Source: Prevotella sp.
GTDB taxonomy: Bacteria; Bacteroidota; Bacteroidia; Bacteroidales; Bacteroidaceae
Reading direction: 5' to 3'
DNA length: 42,150 nucleotides
Assembly: GCA_022769285.1 (NCBI GenBank)
Contig: JALEKD010000029.1
Span: 1 to 42,150 of the forward strand
The translations under genes and the position numbers were made by a program. Under the pieces are notes generated by a model. That model had not been told where the DNA came from, made no database searches, and was given only the letters and a program-made list of their open reading frames with translations. This document shows, piece by piece, positions 34,075-41,572 of this stretch (position 1 is its first letter; each line of letters starts with the position of its first letter).

Positions 34075-34851
34075 TCAGTACTTTATCTTGCGCTGGGCGT
34101 TCTTGGACTCTATGATTTTGGCGATGGCTATAAACCGGTAATAGGCATCGAGCGAGGCATTGATAAATCCCGGTACTCCCTTGAGGCACTCCCCCTTGAA
34201 CAGATACGCCCGGATGAAGCGCCAGGCAGGGTCGGCCACCAGCTTGAAGGCACCGTAGTGCTTGTGGCGCTTCTTCTCGACCTCGTTGTCAGTATATTCG
34301 TTGGTCTTGTACACACGGGTACGTATCGAGTCGTCAGCTAGGTGTATCAGGGCCAGCTCGCGACGCTTACGGGGGATGTACTCGATGCGCCCCTCGACCT
34401 GGGGGAAAGTGTGGACATAAGGAGGCCACGTGGTGCCGTCGCGCACAAAGAAGCGGAGCTGGTAGTCAGGATAGGCGAAGAGCCTGTGCATGAAGTAGCC
34501 CTTACGGGGAATGTAGAGGCCATGAGGGCAGTCGGGCTCGGAGATACGCCGGTACAGGTAGTCGTGCAGTTGAGGCGTAACGAGTTCGTCGGCGTCGACC
34601 ACCAAGACCCACGGCCACGTGGCCGACTGTATGGCGAAGGTGCGCGCAGGCTCTGCGCTCTTGTGGTTGGCCTTAGGGAAAGTCACCACGCGGCACCCCA
34701 TGCGCCGGGCTATGGCCACGGTGTCGTCCGTGCTCTCCATGTCGCACACCAGTACCTCGTCAAAGTGTGCTACGGCCCTCACCACCTCCTCCAGGTGCTG
34801 GGCAGCGTTGTAGGTGTTAATTACTACCGATATCTTAGCTTCGTTGGCCAT
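34075..34851 (-). CDS. Glycosyltransferase family 2 (lipopolysaccharide core type)
   Basis: A 258-residue GT-A fold enzyme. The N-terminus KISVVINTYNAAQHLEEVVRAV, then VLVCDMESTDDTVAIARRMGCRVV, and the metal-binding VLVVDADELVT fit the WaaE/KdtX-like branch that adds glucose to the inner core of lipopolysaccharide. A C-terminal segment (KKRHKHYGAFKLVADPAWRFIRAYLFKGECLKG) is typical of this branch. It lies 18 bases after the DXD-type glycosyltransferase gene, so the two probably act in the same glycan. Confidence 0.9.
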   Translation of the reverse strand: MANEAKISVVINTYNAAQHLEEVVRAVAHFDEVLVCDMESTDDTVAIARRMGCRVVTFPKANHKSAEPARTFAIQSATWPWVLVVDADELVTPQLHDYLYRRISEPDCPHGLYIPRKGYFMHRLFAYPDYQLRFFVRDGTTWPPYVHTFPQVEGRIEYIPRKRRELALIHLADDSIRTRVYKTNEYTDNEVEKKRHKHYGAFKLVADPAWRFIRAYLFKGECLKGVPGFINASLDAYYRFIAIAKIIESKNAQRKIKY

Positions 34852-34869
34852 GGTCAGAGGGTTATAGGG

Positions 34870-35616
34870 TTAGTGTGTAAGCCGTTTCCACAGCATCTGC
34901 AGTTTCTCGCCTACCGACGGGTGCCAGCTGTGGGCACAGTAGTGTATGGCGTACGAGGCAGGGGTAACCTCGTGGCGGTTGCCGGCAAACACTTCAGAGC
35001 GGTATATCATAATGCCGTCGCTGAGCTGCTGGTCGCGGTCCACGTAGCGGAAACCGTACTTCTCGGCCACACGTGCGTAAATCTGGGGCGAGAGTACATC
35101 GGTGGCCAGCGAGCCGTCGGGCTTCAGAAAGGACTTGTCGGCATACCAGTCCAGCACGTCCTTGATAAACTGTGAGCCAGGCTCGGCTCCCATCACGGCG
35201 GCCTGTATCTGTATGCCCGACACAAAGCCGTCGCGCACGCGTACCCCCTCGCTGTTAATCATGTCCATGGCCCCGTCGCGGGCTATCTGCGTGGGATGAT
35301 ACTCTAACGAGGAGAAGAAGGAGTGGCTCAGCAGGTCGTCAAAAGGCTTCAGCACCATCACATCGGAGTCCAGGTAGATGCCCCCCTCCATGTATAGCGC
35401 GAACATGCGTATGTAGTCGGCCGCAAAGGCCCACTTGCGCTGCTCTATGGCCTCGCGCACATAGTCGGGAGCCGCCTCTACGTCAAAGTTGTCGGCGTTC
35501 CATAGCTTTATCTCATACTCGGGCATTACCCGGCGCCATGAGTCCATGCACCGTTGTATCTTGGCTGGATACGGGTCACCGCTCATCCAGCAGAAATGTA
35601 TCTTCTTGGGTACCAT
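34870..35616 (-). CDS. Glycosyltransferase with DXD motif (GT32/capsule type)
   Basis: A 248-residue enzyme of the glycosyltransferase DXD sugar-binding group. It starts MVPKKIHFCWMSGDPYPAKIQRCMDSWRRVMP, has KWAFAADYIRMFALYMEGGIYLDSDVMVLKPFD with the DSD metal and nucleotide-sugar site, and a C-terminal YAIHYCAHSW. Such enzymes are found in capsule and O-antigen loci. It is the first gene of a three-gene minus-strand operon with the GT2 enzyme and the ABC ATPase, and a -7 box lies upstream at 35698-35705. Confidence 0.9.
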   Translation of the reverse strand: MVPKKIHFCWMSGDPYPAKIQRCMDSWRRVMPEYEIKLWNADNFDVEAAPDYVREAIEQRKWAFAADYIRMFALYMEGGIYLDSDVMVLKPFDDLLSHSFFSSLEYHPTQIARDGAMDMINSEGVRVRDGFVSGIQIQAAVMGAEPGSQFIKDVLDWYADKSFLKPDGSLATDVLSPQIYARVAEKYGFRYVDRDQQLSDGIMIYRSEVFAGNRHEVTPASYAIHYCAHSWHPSVGEKLQMLWKRLTH

Positions 35617-35697
35617 TGGCTGTTGTTGGGTCTGTAATGGTGGTTATGCTTATGCTTACTGTACAGGCCGGGCCACTCAAGGACCACACCTATCTTG

Positions 35698-35705
35698 CAA
35701 AGCTA
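35698..35705 (-). promoter_or_regulatory. -7 box of the glycosyltransferase operon
   Basis: On the minus strand TAGCTTTG matches TAnnTTTG, about 80 bases upstream of the first gene. No clear -33 TTTG is seen at the usual distance. Confidence 0.5.
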
Positions 35706-35801
35706 CACTTTTATTTTGATAATAAGGCTTAAAAAACGGAAAAATGCAGCCGCACGCCCAAAATAAGGTATCGCCAAGGGGCGTATTACAGCCGTTATTT
35801 G

Positions 35802-35809
35802 TAATTTTG
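35802..35809 (+). promoter_or_regulatory. -7 box next to the helicase start codon
   Basis: TAATTTTG matches TAnnTTTG and ends 9 bases before the ATG at 35819, implying a very short 5' leader. A -33 element is not obvious. Confidence 0.5.
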
Positions 35810-35818
35810 CACCTGTAT

Positions 35819-37741
35819 ATGACCCAGTTATCACCTATACAGTCACTCCAGCAGCAGCGGCTCTTGCTGCGGGCCGAGTACGAGGAGGAGAAAGAGAGTT
35901 TTCGCCGGCAGACCGAGGCCCGTGGAATGGCCCGGCTGGTCAGGCGTGGCGACGCGTGGTTCCCCCTGCGGGTGGGCACCACTTTCTACAACTCGCTCAA
36001 CCAGCTGGCTGTCGAGGTGTACCGCACGGCTAACGCCGAGGTAGAACACAGCTTCGAGTATGGCCGTCCGGTGGTGTTCTTCACCATGGCCCAGGGTACC
36101 GACGGTGCCCCTGCGCAGCTACACTACCTGGACATGACCGGCACGGTAAGCTATGTAGATGGCGACCGCATGGTGGTAACCCTGCCCGATAACGGCCGGG
36201 TCAGTGCGCTGCTCACGGCTACGGCCCAGGTGGGCGTACAGCTCTTCTTTGACGAGACAAGTTACCGGCTCATGTTCGAGGCCCTCGACAGGGTCATCGC
36301 GGCCCGCGGCAACAGGCTCGCCTACCTGCGCGACCTGGTCTACAGCACCACACGGCCCGCCCGCTTCAGCTTCGGGCCCATCAGCCTGCCGTGGCTCAAT
36401 GCCACCCAGCAGCAGGCCGTCAACGAGGTGCTCTGGGCCAAGGACGTCATGGTGGTACACGGCCCTCCCGGAACGGGCAAGACCACCACCCTGGTAGAGG
36501 CCATCTACGAGGTGCTCAGGCGAGAAAGCCAGGTGCTGGTATGTGCCCAGAGTAACATGGCCGTAGACTGGATAGCCGAGAAGCTGGTAGACAGGGGCGT
36601 GCCCGTGCTGCGTATAGGCAATCCCACGAGGGTCAATGACAAGATGCTGGCCTTTACCTACGAGCGGCGGTTCGAGTCGCACCCCGACTATCCACAGCTC
36701 TGGGCCATCCGCAAGGCCATCCGCCAGTTGCGCGGTCAGCGCCGCCGTACCGATGGCTATCATCAGAAGATGGAGCGGCTGCGCGAGCGGGCCACGGAGA
36801 TAGAGTTGCGCATCAACAGCACGCTCTTCGGCGAGGCCAGGGTCATCGCCTCGACCCTGGCCGGTTCGGCCAACCGCGTCATGGAGGGCCAGAAGTTTGG
36901 CACGCTCTTCATAGACGAGGCCGCGCAGGCCCTGGAGGCAGCCTGCTGGATTCCGGCCCGCCGGGTGAGCCGCATTATCCTGGCCGGCGACCACTGCCAG
37001 CTGCCCCCTACGGTCAAGAGCCTTACGGCGCTTAGGGGCGGACTGGGTACCACGCTCATGGAGCGTATCGTGGCCAACCACCCCGAGGCGGTGAGCCTGC
37101 TACGCGTGCAGTATCGTATGAACGAGCAGATAATGCGCTTCTCGAGCGACTGGTTCTACCACGGCCAGGTGCAGTCGGCACCCCAGGTGAGCCACCGCGG
37201 CATCCTGGACTATGACAACCCTATCGACTGGATAGTTCCCGACAAGCCCATCGAGGGCGAAGACGCTGCCACCGTGTTTCGCGAGCAGTTCGTGGGCGAC
37301 AGCTTTGGCCGCATCAACAAGGGCGAGGCCCGCTACACTCTCGATGTGCTCCAGGACTATATTAATAAGGTGGGCGGCCAGCGTATGATAGACGAGCGCA
37401 TCGACGTGGGCATCATCTCGCCCTACCGGGCACAGGTGCAGTACCTGCGGCAGCTGCTGCGGACGCGCCCGTTCTTTAAGCCTTTCCGCCAGCTGATAAG
37501 CGTTAACACCGTAGACGGGTTCCAGGGACAGGAGCGCGACATCATCCTCATCTCCCTGGTGCGCTCCAACGATGAGGGGCAGATAGGCTTCCTGCGCGAC
37601 CTGCGCCGCATGAACGTGGCCATCACCCGGGCCCGCATGAAGCTCATCATCCTGGGCAGCGCCGATACTCTGACGCGCCACCCCTTCTACCAGCAGCTGT
37701 GGCAGTACATCCAGGACATCAAGGGCCATGACAAGGAATGA
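35819..37741 (+). CDS. Superfamily 1 DNA/RNA helicase (IGHMBP2/DNA2-like)
   Basis: A 640-residue ATP-dependent helicase; the start at 35819 (MTQLSPIQSLQQQRLLL) follows the promoter, and an earlier frame start lies inside it. An N-terminal coiled and OB-like region (1-190) precedes the core: Walker A HGPPGTGKTTT (G215-T222), QSNMAVD, Walker B FIDEAAQALE (D366-A369), LAGDHCQLPPT, LLRVQYRMNEQIM, VNTVDGFQGQERDIILIS and NVAITRARMKLIILG. This is the UPF1-like SF1B pattern. Bacterial members have no settled role; RNA-DNA or repair functions are likely. The next gene follows after 12 bases. Confidence 0.93.
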   Translation: MTQLSPIQSLQQQRLLLRAEYEEEKESFRRQTEARGMARLVRRGDAWFPLRVGTTFYNSLNQLAVEVYRTANAEVEHSFEYGRPVVFFTMAQGTDGAPAQLHYLDMTGTVSYVDGDRMVVTLPDNGRVSALLTATAQVGVQLFFDETSYRLMFEALDRVIAARGNRLAYLRDLVYSTTRPARFSFGPISLPWLNATQQQAVNEVLWAKDVMVVHGPPGTGKTTTLVEAIYEVLRRESQVLVCAQSNMAVDWIAEKLVDRGVPVLRIGNPTRVNDKMLAFTYERRFESHPDYPQLWAIRKAIRQLRGQRRRTDGYHQKMERLRERATEIELRINSTLFGEARVIASTLAGSANRVMEGQKFGTLFIDEAAQALEAACWIPARRVSRIILAGDHCQLPPTVKSLTALRGGLGTTLMERIVANHPEAVSLLRVQYRMNEQIMRFSSDWFYHGQVQSAPQVSHRGILDYDNPIDWIVPDKPIEGEDAATVFREQFVGDSFGRINKGEARYTLDVLQDYINKVGGQRMIDERIDVGIISPYRAQVQYLRQLLRTRPFFKPFRQLISVNTVDGFQGQERDIILISLVRSNDEGQIGFLRDLRRMNVAITRARMKLIILGSADTLTRHPFYQQLWQYIQDIKGHDKE

Positions 37742-37753
37742 AAGAATGACGAT

Positions 37754-38155
37754 ATGCTTCAACGCGACTATTATCTGAGGATTATAGAGGAGTTTGGCAA
37801 GGCACTGGCCAACTTCTTAGAGAAACGCTACGACGGCCCGCGGCGCGAGCATGAGCTGCGCGACCTGTACCGCCAGTACGTGGGGCCTTACGATGTGCTC
37901 TGCCGGCTATCTACCGACGAGACCCTGGACTATGCTGTCCGTGAGTGGCCCGACAGCGAGCGCCTGGAGCGACTGGCCATGCTGGCCGAGCTGCTCTACG
38001 CTGAGGCCGGCTACAGCCAGGCACCCCTCTGCACGCTGCTCTATGAGCGCGCCTACTGGCTCTACGACTACGTAGAGGCCAACGGCACCACCTACTCGAT
38101 AGATCGCCATCGCAAGATGGCAGCCATACGTCGCCGGCTCCATCCGGAGACTTAG
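37754..38155 (+). CDS. Conserved small protein of unknown function
   Basis: A 133-residue, highly charged, helical cytosolic protein (MLQRDYYLRIIEEFGKALANFLEKRY ... YVGPYDVLC ... LAMLAELLYAEAGY ... YSIDRHRKMAAIRRRL). Its N-terminus resembles the short proteins annotated DUF6483 (MxxxDYxxRxIE), but I am not sure of the assignment. It lies 12 bases after the helicase gene, so the two are probably co-transcribed. Codon use matches its neighbours. Confidence 0.78.
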   Translation: MLQRDYYLRIIEEFGKALANFLEKRYDGPRREHELRDLYRQYVGPYDVLCRLSTDETLDYAVREWPDSERLERLAMLAELLYAEAGYSQAPLCTLLYERAYWLYDYVEANGTTYSIDRHRKMAAIRRRLHPET

Positions 38156-38306
38156 AACGGCGGTGCTGAGCCCCGGGACTGCTGTACGGAGGTTGTGTAT
38201 CTGCATCCGCCGTCATCCCATGGGGCCACGGGCCACCACTGGGCGCCGCCAAGGCATCCAGGCCCACGCCGCCACGATTATAACACAAAAGATAGTTTTC
38301 ACAGAT

Positions 38307-39656
38307 ATGGGTAACATTAACGACATGACAGTAGGGGCGCCCGCCAGGGGCATCCTCAAGTTCGCCCTGCCCCTTATCTTCGGGTATATTCTTCAGCAGA
38401 TGTACCTGGTCATCGACGCGGCTATCGTGGGCCGCTGGGTGGGCGTTAATGCGCTGGCCGCCGTGGGCGCCAGCTCGTCTATTACCTTTCTTATCATGGG
38501 ATTCTGCAACGGCTCGTGCGCCGGGTTTGCCATCCCGGTAGCCCAGACCTTCGGGGCCAAGAATTTCTCCAAGATGCGCGCCTACGTGGCCAACTCGCTG
38601 CGCATAGGGGCCGTTATGGCGGTGGTCATTACGATGCTCACCTCCATCTTCTGTGCCCGCATCCTGCGGGTGGTCAACACCCCGGCCGACATCTTTGACG
38701 ATGCGTACGTGTTCCTGCTGCTTACGTTTCTGGCCATCCCCTTTACCATCGCCTACAACCTCCTGTCGGGATTCATAAGGGCCCTGGGCAACTCGCGGCA
38801 GCCCTTCTACGTGCTCATAGCTTCTTCCTTGCTCAATATAGTACTCGATGTGGTGCTCATCCTGTGGATGGGCATGGGGGTCGAGGGCGCCGGCATAGCC
38901 ACCATGCTCTCGCAGGCTTTCTCGGCCACCCTGTGCTGGCTGTACATACGCCGCAGGCTACAGATACTTATCCCTACGGGTGCCGAGTGGGAATACCATG
39001 ACAACATGACGGGCCACCTGCTCAACAGTGGCGTTCCCATGGGGCTGCAGTTCTCCATTACAGGCATAGGTATCATCATGCTGCAGAGCGCCAACAATGC
39101 CCTGGGCACCACGTACGTGGCGGCTTTTACGGCGTCTATGCGTATCAAGTACCTATTTACCTGTGTGTTTGATAACATCGGTGTGGCCATGGCCACTTAC
39201 TGCGGGCAGAACGTGGGAGCACGTCAGCCCCACCGCATAGCTCAAGGTATCAAGGCCTCGCTGTACATCATGCTGGTGTACTCGGTACTCACCTTTGCCG
39301 CCATATTCCCCTTTGCCGACGATATGATGACTCTCTTCGTCGACGGAGGCGAGCGCTCGATAGTAACCAATGCAGCCATGTTCATGCGGATAAACAACTA
39401 CTTCTACCCGATACTCGGGGTGCTCAGTATCTTCCGCTATTCTATCCAGGGGATGGGCTACAGCAACCTGAGTATGATGAGTGGTGTCATGGAGATGATA
39501 GCGCGTAGCGGCGTGAGTCTCTGGCTGGTGCCTACCTTCCACTTTGTGGGTGTATGTTTCGGCGACCCGTTGGCCTGGGTGGCTGCCGACCTCTTCCTGA
39601 TACCCTGCTACCTCTTCGTGTATTCCCGCCTGCGCCGTAAGTTGGCCGCTGCCTGA
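38307..39656 (+). CDS. MATE-family multidrug efflux transporter
   Basis: A 449-residue membrane protein with about twelve helices in two homologous halves. The first half begins GAPARGILKFALPLIFGYILQQMYLVIDAAIVGRWVGVNALAAVGASSS, the hallmark of MATE proteins, and the second half has NSGVPMGLQFSITGIGIIML. It exports cationic compounds in exchange for Na+ or H+. The start at 38307 (MGNINDMTVGAP) gives the usual N-terminus; a longer reading adds an unconserved Arg-rich stretch. A gap of 151 bases separates it from the preceding gene, with no clear promoter. Confidence 0.93.
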   Translation: MGNINDMTVGAPARGILKFALPLIFGYILQQMYLVIDAAIVGRWVGVNALAAVGASSSITFLIMGFCNGSCAGFAIPVAQTFGAKNFSKMRAYVANSLRIGAVMAVVITMLTSIFCARILRVVNTPADIFDDAYVFLLLTFLAIPFTIAYNLLSGFIRALGNSRQPFYVLIASSLLNIVLDVVLILWMGMGVEGAGIATMLSQAFSATLCWLYIRRRLQILIPTGAEWEYHDNMTGHLLNSGVPMGLQFSITGIGIIMLQSANNALGTTYVAAFTASMRIKYLFTCVFDNIGVAMATYCGQNVGARQPHRIAQGIKASLYIMLVYSVLTFAAIFPFADDMMTLFVDGGERSIVTNAAMFMRINNYFYPILGVLSIFRYSIQGMGYSNLSMMSGVMEMIARSGVSLWLVPTFHFVGVCFGDPLAWVAADLFLIPCYLFVYSRLRRKLAAA

Positions 39657-39671
39657 GTGGAGGCCACCACG

Positions 39672-40415
39672 TCAGTCGTTGGACTTGAAGAGCAGTCGGG
39701 CCAGACCGTAGACGTAGCGGCGGAAACCAGGGCGGTAAGCCAGCAGATGGTCGAACCACCTGAGGTGACGGCCCACCATGCGCACCACTATGCCCACATA
39801 GACCATGGCAAAGAGCGTGCCTATACCCACGATGTGCCACTGCCATGTGCCGAAGAACACGTAGCCGGCCACTATGGCCAGGACTACCAGCGTGGTGTCT
39901 ACACCTATCTTCACCTTGGCAAACTCTATCCCTGTCACGGCGCTTATGGCCACCGGGAACCCCTCGCCAGGCATAGTGACCGATCCGCACCTTACCTCTA
40001 ACGCTATACCTAACCCGAGGAGGGTGCATCCGGCCACCTGGGCCACTATCTGCATCCACAGGGTGGTGGGCTCCAGCCAGGTGGTGAGCCACATGTTGAT
40101 GTCAATGAGCGAGCCGAAGACAAAGCCCACCAGCAGCTGGAAGAGCTGGACGGCCTCGAAGCGGCTGCACAGTACACACAGCTGGCCTACCACTAACAGG
40201 GCGTTCATAATGTAGGTGTACTGGCCAATGGTAAGGCGTGGCACGCCCGGTATCTGTCGGCCGGCAGTCTCGAATACATAGGGTAGGGTACTGATAACGC
40301 TCGACCCGAGCATGCTGCGCACGCACACGGCCACACCGACGGTCATAATAAAAAGAGAGATGAGTAGCAACACATGTTGCCAGAAGAATGATATTATCCT
40401 GTCTTTCTTATTCAT
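39672..40415 (-). CDS. YitT/YczE-like membrane protein (DUF6198 type)
   Basis: A 247-residue membrane protein with five or so hydrophobic helices and a cytosolic Arg-rich end. The start is the ATG at 40415 (MNKKDRIISFF); a TTG three codons earlier is less likely. Features: FIMTVGVAVCVRSMLGSSVISTLPYV, FGSLIDINMW, and the family-like CTLLGLGIALEVRCGSVTMPGEGF. This matches the YitT/YczE-type group whose function is unknown. It converges with the MATE gene across a 15-base gap. Confidence 0.84.
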   Translation of the reverse strand: MNKKDRIISFFWQHVLLLISLFIMTVGVAVCVRSMLGSSVISTLPYVFETAGRQIPGVPRLTIGQYTYIMNALLVVGQLCVLCSRFEAVQLFQLLVGFVFGSLIDINMWLTTWLEPTTLWMQIVAQVAGCTLLGLGIALEVRCGSVTMPGEGFPVAISAVTGIEFAKVKIGVDTTLVVLAIVAGYVFFGTWQWHIVGIGTLFAMVYVGIVVRMVGRHLRWFDHLLAYRPGFRRYVYGLARLLFKSND

Positions 40416-40421
40416 ACGTTG

Positions 40422-40429
40422 CAAAAGTA
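40422..40429 (-). promoter_or_regulatory. -7 box abutting the YitT-like start codon
   Basis: On the minus strand TACTTTTG matches TAnnTTTG and ends 6 bases before the ATG at 40415, suggesting a leaderless or almost leaderless transcript. The -33 element is weak. Confidence 0.5.
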
Positions 40430-40479
40430 CTGATTTTTTGCCTCATGGCATTGGCAAGATAGATATTTTTTAGGTTTAT

Positions 40480-40636
40480 ACCTTACGCTGTACTTAAGCC
40501 CCAATAAAAGTTCAAGATCATAATCTGCCCAATAGTTAGTACACTCCCGCGCAAAAGCCATCGGCCTTTGGTATTGTCCACGCAAATGGAGTTCCACAGC
40601 ATAATAGTATAGGAAGTAAGGATTGCAGCCTTTCAC
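40480..40636 (-). pseudogene. Truncated copy of the C-terminal TPR segment
   Basis: The minus strand encodes AVELHLRGQYQRPMAFAREC followed by TNYWADYDLELLLGLKYS, nearly identical to residues in the gene at 41573-42150 (VELHLHGQYQRSMAIAQEC, then TNYWADYDLELLLGLNYI). At DNA level the match runs over roughly 105 bases (40493-40600 against 41820-41930) with few differences, then stops abruptly on both sides. No start codon, upstream domain or downstream TPR repeats remain, so this is a remnant left by duplication or recombination. Confidence 0.82.
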
Positions 40637-40810
40637 GATATAAAGTGATTCGTTCGAGTAACATATTCTTTAGAGAGTTATAGCGGAACATAGAAACTAA
40701 ATAATTGGTTTTAGACATAGAGATACTTCTACCTAATTGGGTTGATGCGGAGGAAAATAGGGCTGAACTCCATGTAGGAAATCCAGCCCTATAATTTATG
40801 GTAATTATAT

Positions 40811-41560
40811 CTATGGCAGTTCTAATAGGACATTATCTAAAACTTCATCGCTTCTTTCTTTGAAATCTTCTGCCCTATAAGTAAGTACTCCATGTAATAT
40901 TCCTTGCAATACATAATGCCCATTTTGGATGCCCAACTTCTTTATGTCTCCGAAGTCATCTGGAGTCTTCTGGGGACTTAGAGTCGTGGGTCGTTTATAA
41001 TAATTTGATGGACTATCGCTCTTGTTTAGCTTTATTCCTGAATGAGGGCGATAGGAAACGGGAGCCCCAGACAAACTAAAACCTTTACATGTATAGTCTA
41101 TTACTTCTGCACTATCTTCGTGCTCCACATAGGTTAGTTCTATTTTGACATGAGCATCATAGTTGTCCAATTGAGAATGGGCTATGAAAACTGCCTTGGA
41201 TGTATCTCCTTTACAACTATATATAGGTTGTATGGTATGGTAAATACCTACAGGTAACATAGTTCTTGAAGAAAAATTTCCCTTAGGTTTCTTACCGTTA
41301 TACTTTGCCCACGGAGACGGAAGTTTTTCAGATTTTATTCTCTCTAACATCTTGTTTATTTTGTCACGATTCCACGCGATAGATTTTAGCTGATTCCATT
41401 CTATCTCATCATACTCCTTGGTAAAATCTTCTATCATTTTTATCTCTGATGGAGATAAAATCTCTTTTGTCCACCTCGGTGCTTTCTTCTGAATTTGTGC
41501 CTGCAACTGAAGGCTAAAGACACAAAATGCCACCATCATTATTAATACTTTCTTTTTCAT
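40811..41560 (-). CDS. Secreted protein of unknown function
   Basis: A 249-residue protein with a clear signal peptide (MKKKVLIMMVAFCVFSLQLQAQ) and a Lys-rich body. I recognise no domain. A helical N-terminal part (SPSEIKMIEDFTKEYDEIEW...INKMLERIKSEK) is followed by a beta-rich part (IYHTIQPIYSCKGDTSKAVFIAHSQLDNYDAHVKIELTYVE). There is no lipobox. It is AT-rich like its neighbour, from whose stop it is separated by 12 bases on the same strand, so the two are probably co-transcribed and may have been acquired together. Confidence 0.76.
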   Translation of the reverse strand: MKKKVLIMMVAFCVFSLQLQAQIQKKAPRWTKEILSPSEIKMIEDFTKEYDEIEWNQLKSIAWNRDKINKMLERIKSEKLPSPWAKYNGKKPKGNFSSRTMLPVGIYHTIQPIYSCKGDTSKAVFIAHSQLDNYDAHVKIELTYVEHEDSAEVIDYTCKGFSLSGAPVSYRPHSGIKLNKSDSPSNYYKRPTTLSPQKTPDDFGDIKKLGIQNGHYVLQGILHGVLTYRAEDFKERSDEVLDNVLLELP

Positions 41561-41572
41561 TTTTCCTTAATT

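Larger units (their letters stand above)
40416..40810. other. AT-rich intergenic region with a broken gene copy
   Basis: This 395-base stretch is much richer in A and T than the DNA to its left. It holds the YitT-like promoter, a fragment homologous to the TPR gene at the window end (40480-40636), and about 170 bases (40637-40810) with no recognisable feature. Confidence 0.6.

Noticed and set aside
40536..40718. Minus-strand open frame of 60 codons overlapping the TPR remnant
   Set aside because: It is in a different frame from the recognisable TPR remnant and shows no similarity to any family.
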